From Viscum album (taxonomy: Eukaryota > Streptophyta > Magnoliopsida > Santalales > Viscaceae): a stretch of 64,000 nt of DNA. Below are positions 47,709-58,045 of this stretch, one piece after another; within the stretch, counting starts at the first letter, position 1; each line of letters begins with the position of its first letter. Location: assembly GCA_963277665.1 (NCBI GenBank), contig OY728143.1, positions 535,838,394-535,902,393 of the forward strand. Direction: 5' to 3'. The notes beneath the pieces were generated by a model, which was given only the letters and a program-made list of their open reading frames with translations, was not told the DNA's origin and did not search any database. Position numbers and translations under genes: made by a program.

Positions 47709-50147
47709 ATGAAAACCCTCAATATTTCATAGTACATTATCTCTTTAAATTAATTCAATAGCTTACGCTACACGCAACACCGAGTTCGAGCGCACCACGA
47801 CATACCAAACTAGCCCTTTAAAAAGCGTTTATAAATAGAATTAACTGCATTTTGAATTTTATATACTCCATAAAATTTTAAAATCAATATTATGTGTTTC
47901 ATAGACATAATATGACCACAAATTCATTTTTTTAAATAAAAGAAGTATTTTTTTAAAAATGAAATTTTACCGACTTTTAATGGAGAACGCTTTTTAAATT
48001 CAATATTTGACACATTTAAATATTAAATTTAATTAAAATAAATTCTTCTTTAGAATAAAGACATAAAAATTTAGTTTGGATAAGTTTTTGGTACTTCTCT
48101 GATAACTTTCATATTTATATGAATAGTGAAAAATACTAAATTTTAATTGAAAACAACTTTTTTGATCGAAATAATTTATTTTGTTAAATTATGAATTTGA
48201 GTTCTTTTAATTTATAATTAGATTATATTGTTATAATTTAATATAATTTAGGTCAATTTATGTATTTTCACATTTAAACTGTACATAACACATGTCGATC
48301 TTTTGATAGTTTTTACTTCTTAAAAACCTTCTTTCTTGTTTTGACAACGGGAATTAATTTTAAATTAATTAATGAAACTCATATGTTTTGAATTTGGTAA
48401 AATAGACATCATTTTGGGATTCTGAATATCAAAATTAGCTTTGGGTGATTTTTTGTTATTTTTCTGAAAACTTTCAATTTTTGATGAATAGTGAAAAACA
48501 CTGCGTTATTGTTTAAAACTGAATTTTGTTTAAATAATAATTATTTTTATTTAAATTTAGAATAATTTAAAAATATATATACATAATACTAATATAAGTT
48601 CATTGTAATTCATTTTAGACATTTTATAATAAGATTATATGTATAAAATTATATTGAAATTATTAACGTCTTTTACCCACTTTCTAGGCACATTTGCAAA
48701 TTTGCATAAAATGTAATTTTACCGCTTCTATAAATTGAATTTTAAATTTATTATAGATACGGTTCAAATCAGTAATTAAAATGGGGTTCAATGGGGTTAA
48801 AATAATTTTTGGTGAGTAGTAACTTTGGAATTTTATTTACTGCAGTTAAAAGTAATTTGGTTAATTAAAGGTACAAATTATATTATAATTACCCTCAAAC
48901 ATGTCCTAATTCTATTGGATAAGTTTATTTTAACTAAAATACACCTTAGGAATAAAATATGATCCTTTTGGTCCATTTTAATTAGATTAGGACATTTATT
49001 ATTATTCTATTTAAAGAATAGCAAAAAGTGTTAAATTCAAAGTTTAATAACAAAACAATTTTTAATATAGGGTTATACATAAGATAAATTCGACTATAAA
49101 TATTCATTTTAAATATAAAAATATTTCCTACATAATGGTATTTTATTTATAATTTTTAGACATTGAATAAGTAAATTTATTTTTGACATAATGACGATGC
49201 AGTAATTAACTTATTATTGAATGATAAGAATAATTGATATTATAAATATTAATATAATTTTAAACGGAGACTTTTGATGTATTCCACGAATTTTTTAGGT
49301 TAATATGAAATTTCAGAGTTAATTAAATAAAAAAAATTTAAGTGATAAAGTTTTTATGACTTTCACAAAAATCAAATACTAAATAGTGTCAAAATTGACA
49401 AAAAATGGGTTTTTGAAACAAATACTATATTATTAATTGATATATAATTCTTAAAACTCTAAGGTTTGTACAAAGGACTTATATAATATTATATATATAT
49501 ATATATATATCAATAATGAACCAGTTTTGGTTCTCTTTTATTTTTATAGTAAGTTTATTAACCATTTATTATATTAATACAAGAATACATGGTAAAAGTT
49601 AAATTATTTAACTAAGAGTTAAATCTAAAATATAAGGTTAATATAGTGACATAAACCTGTCTAAAAAATTTTTTTTGAGATTTTTTAGACCCATTCCCAC
49701 CTTTTCCTCGAAATAAATCCTTTTAGATCCATTATAAACTTAAAATTATTGTATAATAAAATAATATTTCAAACTTTTCCTAAAGTGACCCTCACCTTTC
49801 TTTTAAAAGGGTACTTCCCCTTCTCTCAAAATCACACCTCCAAAGCCATTTTGTTTGGCCAAAACCTACTTAAATATCCTCTAAACTTCCCTCACTTAAA
49901 CCTAAAGGCATTACTTTGATCAGAATCATACCTAAGGATCCCTTTTGATCAAATAAAAAGGAAGCACCCGAAGAAGAGGTAATAATTTCATCACCTCTTT
50001 CAATGTTCTTTTCTTCTTCCAATTCCTCTTTCTTTTTTGTTTCCATACCAAAATAATATATCCAATACCTTCTACATACTGAGATATTATTATAAATATG
50101 GTACAACCGTATTCATTATTCTATCCATCCTATGAATCAAAAAGTCG

Positions 50148-50190
50148 TCATACGTGCATACATATGGCTTATCGTCTCAATGTTGTGGTG
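50148..50190 (+). repeat. B LTR 2 hairpin I, decayed
   Basis: ACGTGCATACATATGG core with TTATCGTCTC, carrying the same CG-to-CA changes as LTR 1. Confidence 0.55.
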
Positions 50191-50334
50191 TAGTTTGTTA
50201 TTCAACACTTAATTTTTTGGATGGGTAAAATAATGAGTATAATTGAAGTAAATAATAAATATGACATGTTAATTAATATTTATATATAATATAACATCCA
50301 ATTACATATGATTTCACCATTAATGGATTGATAT

Positions 50335-50378
50335 CATGGCTCGTGCGTACGTACGGCTTATCGTCTCCACGACGCAAT
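50335..50378 (+). repeat. B LTR 2 hairpin II
   Basis: TCGTGCGTACGTACGG is intact, and CACGACGCAAT pairs with ATGGCTCGTG. Confidence 0.65.
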
Positions 50379-50543
50379 TAGATTTGTGTTCACCATTCAA
50401 CGATGAATATAAATATATATATATTATTAATACGTATGTAATATATTAAATAAAAATTATAATGGAAATATATAGATATATATTTATTTATTTATTTACA
50501 TATATCTCATTCACTTACCTCTATTCAATACGATATGAAAACT

Positions 50544-50596
50544 GAAACGGCGTTTATGCATATGTACGACCTACCGTCTCCATAATCAGTGTTTTC
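50544..50596 (+). repeat. B LTR 2 hairpin III, one arm damaged
   Basis: GGCGTTTATG faces CATAATCAGTG. The stem is shortened to about CATAA/TTATG. The core is CATATGTACGACCTACCGTCTCC. Confidence 0.6.
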
Positions 50597-50882
50597 TGTT
50601 TCATATATAAATCTATTATACATACTTATATTCTGAATATATATGATACATAAATAAGGTTTTATAATCTTGAATCAATTAAATTGTTATATAAGTTATA
50701 TGATCAACAAGAACAAGTTAAAACCATTATGATAAAGAAAGCGATTATTACCTGAAATGTTATTTTAACATAGAAATTATTATTAAATAGGTAGTATAAA
50801 TCCTTAAATAAATCCATTATGATATAAAAAATAATAATATGGATCTTTTATAATTTAATAACATACTATGGTCATTATACAA

Positions 50883-50919
50883 GAGGATAATCGTACCCTC
50901 GGCCAATGGAAAGTACAAG
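50883..50919 (+). other. micro-exon-like segment in B LTR 2, acceptor mutated
   Basis: The aligned acceptor has changed from CAG to CAA, but the donor AAG|GTAAGGG is intact. The length is 37 nt as in LTR 1. Confidence 0.4.
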
Positions 50920-52176
50920 GTAAGGGTTATTTCTTTAATCTCATTATTATCCAAGATTTTTTATCAATATGTATATATTGGGGAATATTTATCATCTATT
51001 TCTATGTTTCATTATAATGTTTTAAAAAGGAATATTTTAAGTTTTTATGGAAGTTACTCTTTAACTAGATCATCATTTTAAATGTTTTTTAAGATTTATT
51101 TTTCTAAATCTTTTAATTAATGTCCATGTTTTCAAAAAGATTTTAAGGATTTATTTAGGTAGACATGATTGTTTTAAAGTGTTAATTTATTAAAAAAGTT
51201 TTGAATTGGTATGGAACACTTTGATTCAAAAATCTCTATTAAATTACTTCCTTTATAAATTGTGTGATTTTAAAATGATTTCTTGAAAAGGGGTATTTAG
51301 CTTAAAGAGTTTTATTCATTATTTTTAACTACATCAAAATACTTTATTTGATATTACTCTTGATTGAGGGTGATTTACAATAATAAATTCTTCCATATTA
51401 TACTGAATGTGTTATGATATGTTTGAATGTAGATTTTATATTTTTATACCATTCATTGTTTATGCTTAAAGTATTAAAATTTGGTATGTTAGTTTTAATA
51501 CAAATGTTTATGTTATGATTCAACCTTTTGATATGATGAATTCATTGGACTTATTAAGTGGTGGGTGGAGCCTGATAGAGCTACTCGATGCATTGGTAAT
51601 TCCCATGAGACAAACTAGTGTCTTAGAATAAGGCCTTGACAAAAATATTATTTGTAGTATTGGCACGAGGTCTTGACTATGTGGTCATGATGTCTGTCAT
51701 TATACATTCCCTTGTTATGAAATTAGTTTTTACATGTGAGTATTCGACTAGTAGAATATCCATGTTCATGTGTATATAGTAATGTATGATTTATTTCTTC
51801 CATATTATGTTTATTTTTATGTTTAAATGGCCATTGTTTTTATTACACATCTTTCATTAATAGTTTATAGCTTCTGCTAAATTATTTACCATTACTGAGC
51901 ATCTGACCTCACCCCTTTCTTATGTTTTATTTTCCCTAGATTCCAAGAAGTGTATTGTGATTGATCTGTTGGGTTAAGCAAGGGGAATAATTGTGTTCTC
52001 ATAGGATTATTTATGTTGTGTTTTATGTTATAAATTATAATGTAATGTTCTTGTATGTAATCTATTTTACAAGACTACTAAACTGATTATTCCTTCTGGA
52101 CTTGATTCCTTGTAATCATGGCAATTTATTAAAATAGCACACCAACTCCTGGCTTTTGGGGTCAGGGCATTACAGT

Positions 52177-52187
52177 TGGTATCAGAG
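52177..52187 (+). promoter_or_regulatory. primer binding site, second internal region
   Basis: TGGTATCAGAG lies two bases after LTR 2, a perfect match to the usual initiator tRNA-Met PBS. Confidence 0.88.
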
Positions 52188-52689
52188 GAATTTTAGTACA
52201 AACCATGGAAAATAGATTTAGAAAGTCTCTTATTAGAGAACATTCCCCTAAGATAGACTTTGATGATTAGTATAGAAGAACTTTCTAGAATTTTTTGTAA
52301 TGTATAAATTTTATGAATCTTCCATGAAATACATCCCTGTTTGGATATGAGCGGGTAAAGGTGGATCTGGTACAGATGTACCTAGGAGTGAAAACTCTGA
52401 CAAAGAGTTTCATGTTTGACCCAAGGTATCCTGGTAAATTACAATGGGCCTTTCTTCACTCTTGGTTATAAAAATATTTGGGGATATACTTAGGATAATT
52501 CAAATTTTCTTTACAAACCATTATGAAGGATTTATGAGTAAATACCTCCTAAAACAAAACATTTTTTATTATGTATTATATACATAAACTATTAAATTTA
52601 TGTTAGTTATTTTACAACTTTGGAATTATGAATTGTGATAAATAAACTAACCAAGTATATTCCATGTTTATAAATGGTTCACTATAGAA

Positions 52690-53170
52690 GGAATGAGAAC
52701 TCCAGCAACACGCATGATCAAAAGAGTAACAAGGATCATATATTTCATGGTTTTAATCTAACATTTAGAAGGGAAATATTCTCCCCCGAATTCTTATCAT
52801 ATGAATAAATAGTATCACTTGTTAATAAGATAAGTAAAGAATTCTTTGAGTCCTATGGCTTTGAAGATATGCCAAAGAAGAAGAGGATGGTAGATAGAAA
52901 GATGAATAAAGGGAAGAAGGGAAAGAAGGATTTTCCCTTATGTGATAACTGAGGAATGAATCACCTTGGTAAATGCTTGAAGGGAATGTGAGTTTGTTAT
53001 AAGTGTGGAGGAAAAGGACACCAAGTACGTGATTTAAAAGGTAAGAAAAAGGTTTCAAATTTACAATGATTTATCTGTAAAGAGTTGTGACACAACGCGG
53101 ATCAATGTCCCAATCATCAGAGTATACCGCAAATGATGTTTTTGGATAATAATCATGTTATGATAATATT
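52690..53170 (+). pseudogene. gag: gag C-terminus with zinc knuckles, copy 2
   Basis: The PKKKRMVDRKMNKGKKGKK linker is followed by LCDNxGMNHLGKCLKG, the CxxCGxxHxGxC knuckle with its second cysteine now a stop. Next is VCYKCGGKGHQVRDLKGK, intact except that the last cysteine of the CCHC set is lost. A third, degenerate knuckle reads xHNADQCP near 53090-53115. It is better preserved than copy 1, and different residues are broken in the two copies, so both decayed independently after duplication. Confidence 0.82.
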
Positions 53171-53443
53171 GCAGATGGAGAGAAATGACTATGGTTAATA
53201 TGTTGTTATTAAAGAATTATGTCATTTGAGTGTTGTATCATTGATGTACCAGTTATTAGAATTATGAAGTATATAAGGATTTTGTTGTAGTACTATTTCA
53301 TTGGGGGTTTGAGATTGTATGGTACCAAAAAAAGTGACTCAATAGAAAGTTAAACGTTTTAGAAAATACATGGTTGAAGGAAATATAAACCTTAATATGG
53401 TCATGATACTAAGTTATTGATTTTGGAATAAGAGATTATTGAT

Positions 53444-53788
53444 TTGGATAAATTATTTTGGATATTATTGACTACCTTGGAACTAATTAATGGTTTGTTT
53501 ATTCCATCATTATTGGAGATTACAACATTTTGGGATTTAAGGAGTATATCTAGAATTCTTTGTTTTATAGAAGAAATAATGAAGTACATACCTATTAAAA
53601 TATGCTTTTATGGTAATTCATTTTATTACCACATTTTAAGAGAATACACGATGAAGGTATTCACATGTATATTATGTGACCTTCCATATAAATTTTGGAT
53701 TGTGAGTTCAGACAGAAGTATTGTCGATAAGTTTAAAGGTTGGAATAGATTAAGTTTGACCTTGGATACTATTGTTAAGGTTAAATAA
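53444..53788 (+). CDS. unrecognised 114-codon frame in internal copy 2
   Basis: An open frame downstream of the dead gag, starting MDKLFWILLTTLEL and ending near TLDTIVKVK. The counterpart in copy 1 (about 46620-46960) aligns over its full length but has two or more stops. I do not recognise a domain. It has a hydrophobic, leucine/isoleucine-rich N-terminus and a cysteine pair. In an AT-rich region an open stretch of this size can arise by chance, and the overlapping antisense frames (53401-53589 and 53626-53919) argue for caution. It could be a lineage-specific reading frame of the gag-only family, a captured fragment, or nothing. Confidence 0.2.
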   Translation: MDKLFWILLTTLELINGLFIPSLLEITTFWDLRSISRILCFIEEIMKYIPIKICFYGNSFYYHILREYTMKVFTCILCDLPYKFWIVSSDRSIVDKFKGWNRLSLTLDTIVKVK

Positions 53789-53823
53789 TTTCTTAATATT
53801 ATTTTTTTGATTGCTATAAAATG

Positions 53824-53936
53824 TACAACCCAGAGGTCGGGCGACAACCTGTCGTGTCCAACAAGGCCGTGAAACTTGAAACCGCAACCGAAGGGTGACA
53901 AGGGTGCATCACCTACCACTGGACTATGTGATGTCC
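53824..53936 (+). repeat. GC-richer block in internal region, copy 2
   Basis: Counterpart of 47001-47110: GGGCGACAACCTGTCGTG, CCGCAACCGAAGGGTGACAA and GGGTGCATCACCTACCACT. CpGs are better preserved than in copy 1. Confidence 0.6.
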
Positions 53937-56699
53937 TTGATTGTATAATGTAGTTTTTTTAAGTCCTAAGAGATGAATTATAAATTCATTTTTTTGGAAA
54001 CCTATCCAATTAGGATAAATATAAATTTTTTGAGTTCGATTTTCTTTTGGAGTGAAAGAAGAGTTTGTGGTAAAAATTAGTTAAAGGTTGGAACTCTACT
54101 GATCAAGTATTTCTTTTCTTATTCTATAAATAAATTAATTATTAAACGTTGGGTAAATGAAATAAAAACAAAAAATATGTTATCCTAATACCTTATGTTT
54201 TGTTGAACCGATGATAATTTAACTCATCATAAATTTTAGGTTTTGAAGCCCTCAATTTTATATTTATTTTTCACTTGTTTGTGATTGATCACCTCAATAA
54301 CTTCCTATAAATATTTACATTTTCCTTCTAATTATGTGTCTATAATTGACCCCAATTTTCTCTTATTCAAAACACAAATTTTGGGTTGACTTTTCCATTT
54401 CCCTTTCCCTCTTATTAAGACTAAATTTTATTAACCCTATTTTCAATGGGGGTTTTCCACAAAGGTATTTTTTATTTTAAACATTTTATTTTCAAAGAAC
54501 AATTTCAGATTATGAGGATGCATTTTATTGATGCAGTGGAGAATGAAACACCCCAATATTTCATAGTACATTATCTCTTTAAATTAATTCAATAGCTTAC
54601 TCTACAGGCAACACTGTGTTCGAGCGCACCACGACTTACCTAACTAGCCGTTCAAAAAGTGGTTATGAATAGCATTAACCGCATTTTAAATTTTATATAC
54701 TCCAGAAAATTTTAGAATCCATATTATGTGTTTTATAGACATAATATAACAAGAAATTCATTTTTTTAGATAAATGAAGTATTTTTTAAAAAAATGCAAT
54801 TTTACCGCATTTTAATGGAGAACCCTTTTTAAAGCCAAAATTTGACACTTTTATATATTAAATTTAATGAAATTAATTTCTTCCTTAGAATAGGGACATA
54901 AAAGTTTAGTCTGGATAAATTTTTGGTACTTTTCTAAAAACCTTCATATTTTGATGAATAGTGAAAATGCTAAATTTTAATTAAAAACAAATTTTTTTAT
55001 CGAAATAATTTATTGTGTAAAATTATTAATATGAGTGCTTTAAAATTATAATTAGATTATATTTTTATCATTTAATATAATTTAGGTCATTGGATGTAAT
55101 TTCACATTTAAATTGTACATAAACACATGTCAATCTTTTGATAGTTTATACTTCTTAAAACCCCACTCTCTAGTTTTGACAATGAGAATTAATTTTAAAT
55201 TAATTAATGAAACTCATATGTTTTGAATTTGTTAAAATAGACATCATTTTTGGATTCGGAATATCAAAATTATCTTAGGATGAATTTTTGATATTTTTTT
55301 GAAAACTTCCAATTTTTTTTAATAGTGAAAAACAATGTGTTGTTGTTTAAAACTGACTTTTATTTAAATAATAATAATAATAATTTTAATTTATTTTAAT
55401 TTAAAAATAGATACATAATACTATATTAGGTCAATTTAATTCATTTGAGTCTTTTTATAATTTGATTAGATGTATAAAATTTTATTGAAATTTCTAACGT
55501 CTTTTACCCACTTTTTAGGCACATTTTCAAAATTGTATAAAACGTAATTTACCACTTCTATGAATTGAATTTAAAAATTCCAAGAGACACAATTGACATC
55601 AGTAATTAAAATTTGGTTCAATGGGGTGAATTTTTTTTGTGAATAGTAACTTTTGAATTTTATTTACCACAGTTAAAAGTAAATAGGATAATTAAAGGTA
55701 GAAATGATATTATAATTACCCTAACACATGTCTTAATTATATTGGATAATTTTATTTCGAATAAAATAAAAATTATGAATAAAATATTATCCTTTTGGTC
55801 CACTTGAATTAGATTAGGACATTTATTATCATTTTATTTAATTATGAGTTAAAAGTGTTAAATTCAAAGTTTTATAACAAAACAATTTTTAATATATGGT
55901 TATACATAAGATAAATTTGACTATAAATATTCATTAGAAAACTAACAATATTTCATACATAATGGAATTTTATTTATAATTTTTAGAAATTAAATAATTA
56001 TATTTATTTTTGACACAAGGATGATGTAGTAATTAACTTATTATTTAAAGATTAAAATAATTGATATTAAAAATATTAATAAAATTTAAAATGGAGACTT
56101 TTGATGTATTACACGAATTTTTTAGGTTAGTATAAAATTCCAGGGTTGATTAAATATTTTTTTGTTGAAGTGATAAAGTTGTTATGAGTTTCACAAAAAC
56201 AAAATACTAAATAGTGTAAAAATTGAGAAAAATAGGTTTTTAAAATAAATATTATATTATTAATTGATATAATATTCCTAAAAATCAAAGGCTCGGAAAA
56301 AGGACTTATAAAACATTATATATATCAATAATGAACCACTTGAGGTTCTATTGGCTTTTTATCGTATGTTTATTAACCATTTATTATATTAATACAAGAA
56401 TACATGGTAAAAGTTAATCTATTTAACAAATGGTTAAATCTAAAATATATGGTTAGTATGGTGACCCAAACCTGTCTAAAACCTATTATTTGAGAGTTTT
56501 TATTTTTTATTTTTTTTATTTTTTATTTTTTTTATTTTTTTTAAAGGTTGGGGCCAAAGCCTCATTTATTATTAAATCAAAGTAAAGTCCTCTTTAACTG
56601 GGTAGAGGGAGACCCATTACATAGCCCGAAGGCCCAGTGGACATTTAGCCCATTACAAGGCCTATAGGCCCATTTTTTGGGCCCAAAGCCCATTCTGTG

Positions 56700-56852
56700 A
56701 ATAGTACTGCTATAGTACCCACGCTGCTACAGTACTGCATAGTACTCGCCGTTGTTACAGTACTCTTCTACCGCTACAGTGACCTGCCTCCGCTATAGTG
56801 TCTGTCGTTTCTACAGTGCCGATGTTGCTACAGTACTGCTACTGTAACCTAC
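56700..56852 (-). repeat. GCTACAGTA-type short repeats in SINE body
   Basis: Eight or more diverged CTACAGT/CTATAGT/TTACAGT words are spaced about 15-25 bases apart in a CpG-containing stretch. The spacing is irregular, so it is a degenerate array and not a strict microsatellite. Confidence 0.75.
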
Positions 56853-56860
56853 GCCCAATG

Positions 56861-56871
56861 GGTTTTGAACC
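56861..56871 (-). promoter_or_regulatory. SINE B box
   Basis: GGTTCAAAACC on the minus strand fits GGTTCRANNCC, the internal RNA polymerase III promoter element of tRNA genes. Confidence 0.8.
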
Positions 56872-56903
56872 GCCATTTTTCATGTATAATTAAGGGGTGC
56901 ATA

Positions 56904-56914
56904 CCACTAAGCCA
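56904..56914 (-). promoter_or_regulatory. SINE A box
   Basis: TGGCTTAGTGG on the minus strand fits TRGCNNAGYGG exactly. Confidence 0.82.
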
Positions 56915-57273
56915 AACCCCAACCTTATCCTTGAAAGGGTACTTTCCCTTCCCCCAAAATCACACCTCCAAAGCCATTTTCCTTGGCCAAAACCTACTCA
57001 AATGTCCTCCCAACTACCCTCACTTCAACCTAGAGTCCTTACTTTGATCATAATCCAACCTAAGGAGCCCTTTTGATCAAATTAAAAGAAATCACCTGAA
57101 GATGAGGTAATAATTTCATCACCTCTTTCAATGTTATTTTCTTCTTTCACTTCCTATTTCTTTGTTGTTTCCATACTAAAATAATAAATCAAGTACATTA
57201 TACATACTGATATGTTATTATAAATATGGTACAACCTTATTCATTATTCTATCCATCCTATGAATGACAAAGT

Positions 57274-57319
57274 CAATATACATTCATACATACGGCTTAA
57301 TTTCTCCACATTGTGGTGT
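57274..57319 (+). repeat. B LTR 3 hairpin I, decayed
   Basis: ATACATTCATACATACGGCTTAATTTCTCC: only the TACGG end of the core and CTCCAC remain. Confidence 0.5.
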
Positions 57320-57460
57320 AGTTTGTTATTCAACACTTCATTATTTGTCTGGGTATAATAATGAGTATAATTGATGTAAATATTAAATATAACATGTTAA
57401 TTATTCTTTATATATAATATAACATCCAATTAAATACGATTTCACCATCAATGGATTGAT

Positions 57461-57507
57461 ATCATCGCTCGTGCGTACGTACGGATTACCATCTCCACGA
57501 CGCGATT
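57461..57507 (+). repeat. B LTR 3 hairpin II
   Basis: ATCGCTCGTG and CACGACGCGAT arms are intact, with the core CGTACGTACGG-ATTACCATCTC. This is almost identical to hairpin II of LTR A. Confidence 0.7.
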
Positions 57508-57669
57508 AGATTCATGTTCACCATTCAATGATGATTATAAATATATATAATATTAATAATCATGTAATATATGAAATAATAATTCTAATGGAAATATATA
57601 GATACATATATATATATATATATTTACATATATCTCATTCACTTACTTCCGTTCAATACGATATGAAGA

Positions 57670-57724
57670 AGGAAGCGACATTTATGCGTGTGTACGGCCT
57701 ACCGTCTCCATAAACAGTGTTTTC
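57670..57724 (+). repeat. B LTR 3 hairpin III
   Basis: GCGACATTTATG and CATAAACAGTGTTTT pair through TTTATG/CATAAA. The core is CGTGTGTACGGCCTACCGTCTCC. Confidence 0.65.
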
Positions 57725-58008
57725 CATTTCATATATAAATCTATTATACATATTTATATTCTGAAAATATATGTTAAATAAATAATTTTTTATATTCTAG
57801 AATCAATTAAATCGTTATATAAGTTATATGATCAAGAAGTACAAGTTAAAACACGTATGATAAAAAACGATTATTACTCGAAATGTTATTTTAACATAGA
57901 AATTATTATTAAATAGGTAGCATAAATCCATAAATGAATCAAGTATGATATCATAAATAATAATATGGTTATTTTATAATTTAACAACATACTATGGTTC
58001 TTATATAG

Positions 58009-58045
58009 GAGGTTAATCATACACTTCACCAATGGAAAGTACAAG
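58009..58045 (+). other. micro-exon-like segment in B LTR 3 (37 nt)
   Basis: The acceptor is TTATATAG and the donor is AAG|GTAAGGG. Length and end points agree with LTRs 1 and 2. Confidence 0.45.

Larger units (their letters stand above)
47709..52174 (+). repeat. tandem complex LTR 2 (4.5 kb)
   Basis: The start is mutated to TGAAAACCCTCAATATTTCA and the end is GGGCATTACA. It is preceded by the polypurine tract of internal copy 1 and followed by the PBS of internal copy 2, so it serves as 3' LTR and 5' LTR at once. Near 48500-48850 it contains a segment (with TTTTACCCACTTTCTAGG) that is absent from LTR 1, accounting for most of the length difference. The final acceptor CCCTAG is kept near 51939. 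Confidence 0.9.
56497..56926 (-). mobile_element. tRNA-derived SINE in LTR 3
   Basis: Read on the minus strand the insert begins near GGTTGGGGTTTGGCTTAG. It has an RNA polymerase III A box TGGCTTAGTGG and a B box GGTTCAAAACC about 32 bases apart, then a body with many GCTACAGTA words, then a GGGCCxxxxGGCC-rich part, and ends in an A-rich tail seen on the plus strand as (T)nATTT runs at 56497-56542. It is absent from LTRs 1 and 2. Short interspersed elements have no protein and are copied by LINE reverse transcriptase. A clear target duplication is not visible, and LTR sequence next to the 5' end is missing. Confidence 0.82.

Noticed and set aside
56861..56914. Possible functional tRNA gene on the minus strand
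   Set aside because: A and B boxes are present, but the acceptor arm and anticodon arm cannot be formed and an A-rich tail follows. A SINE head explains it better.
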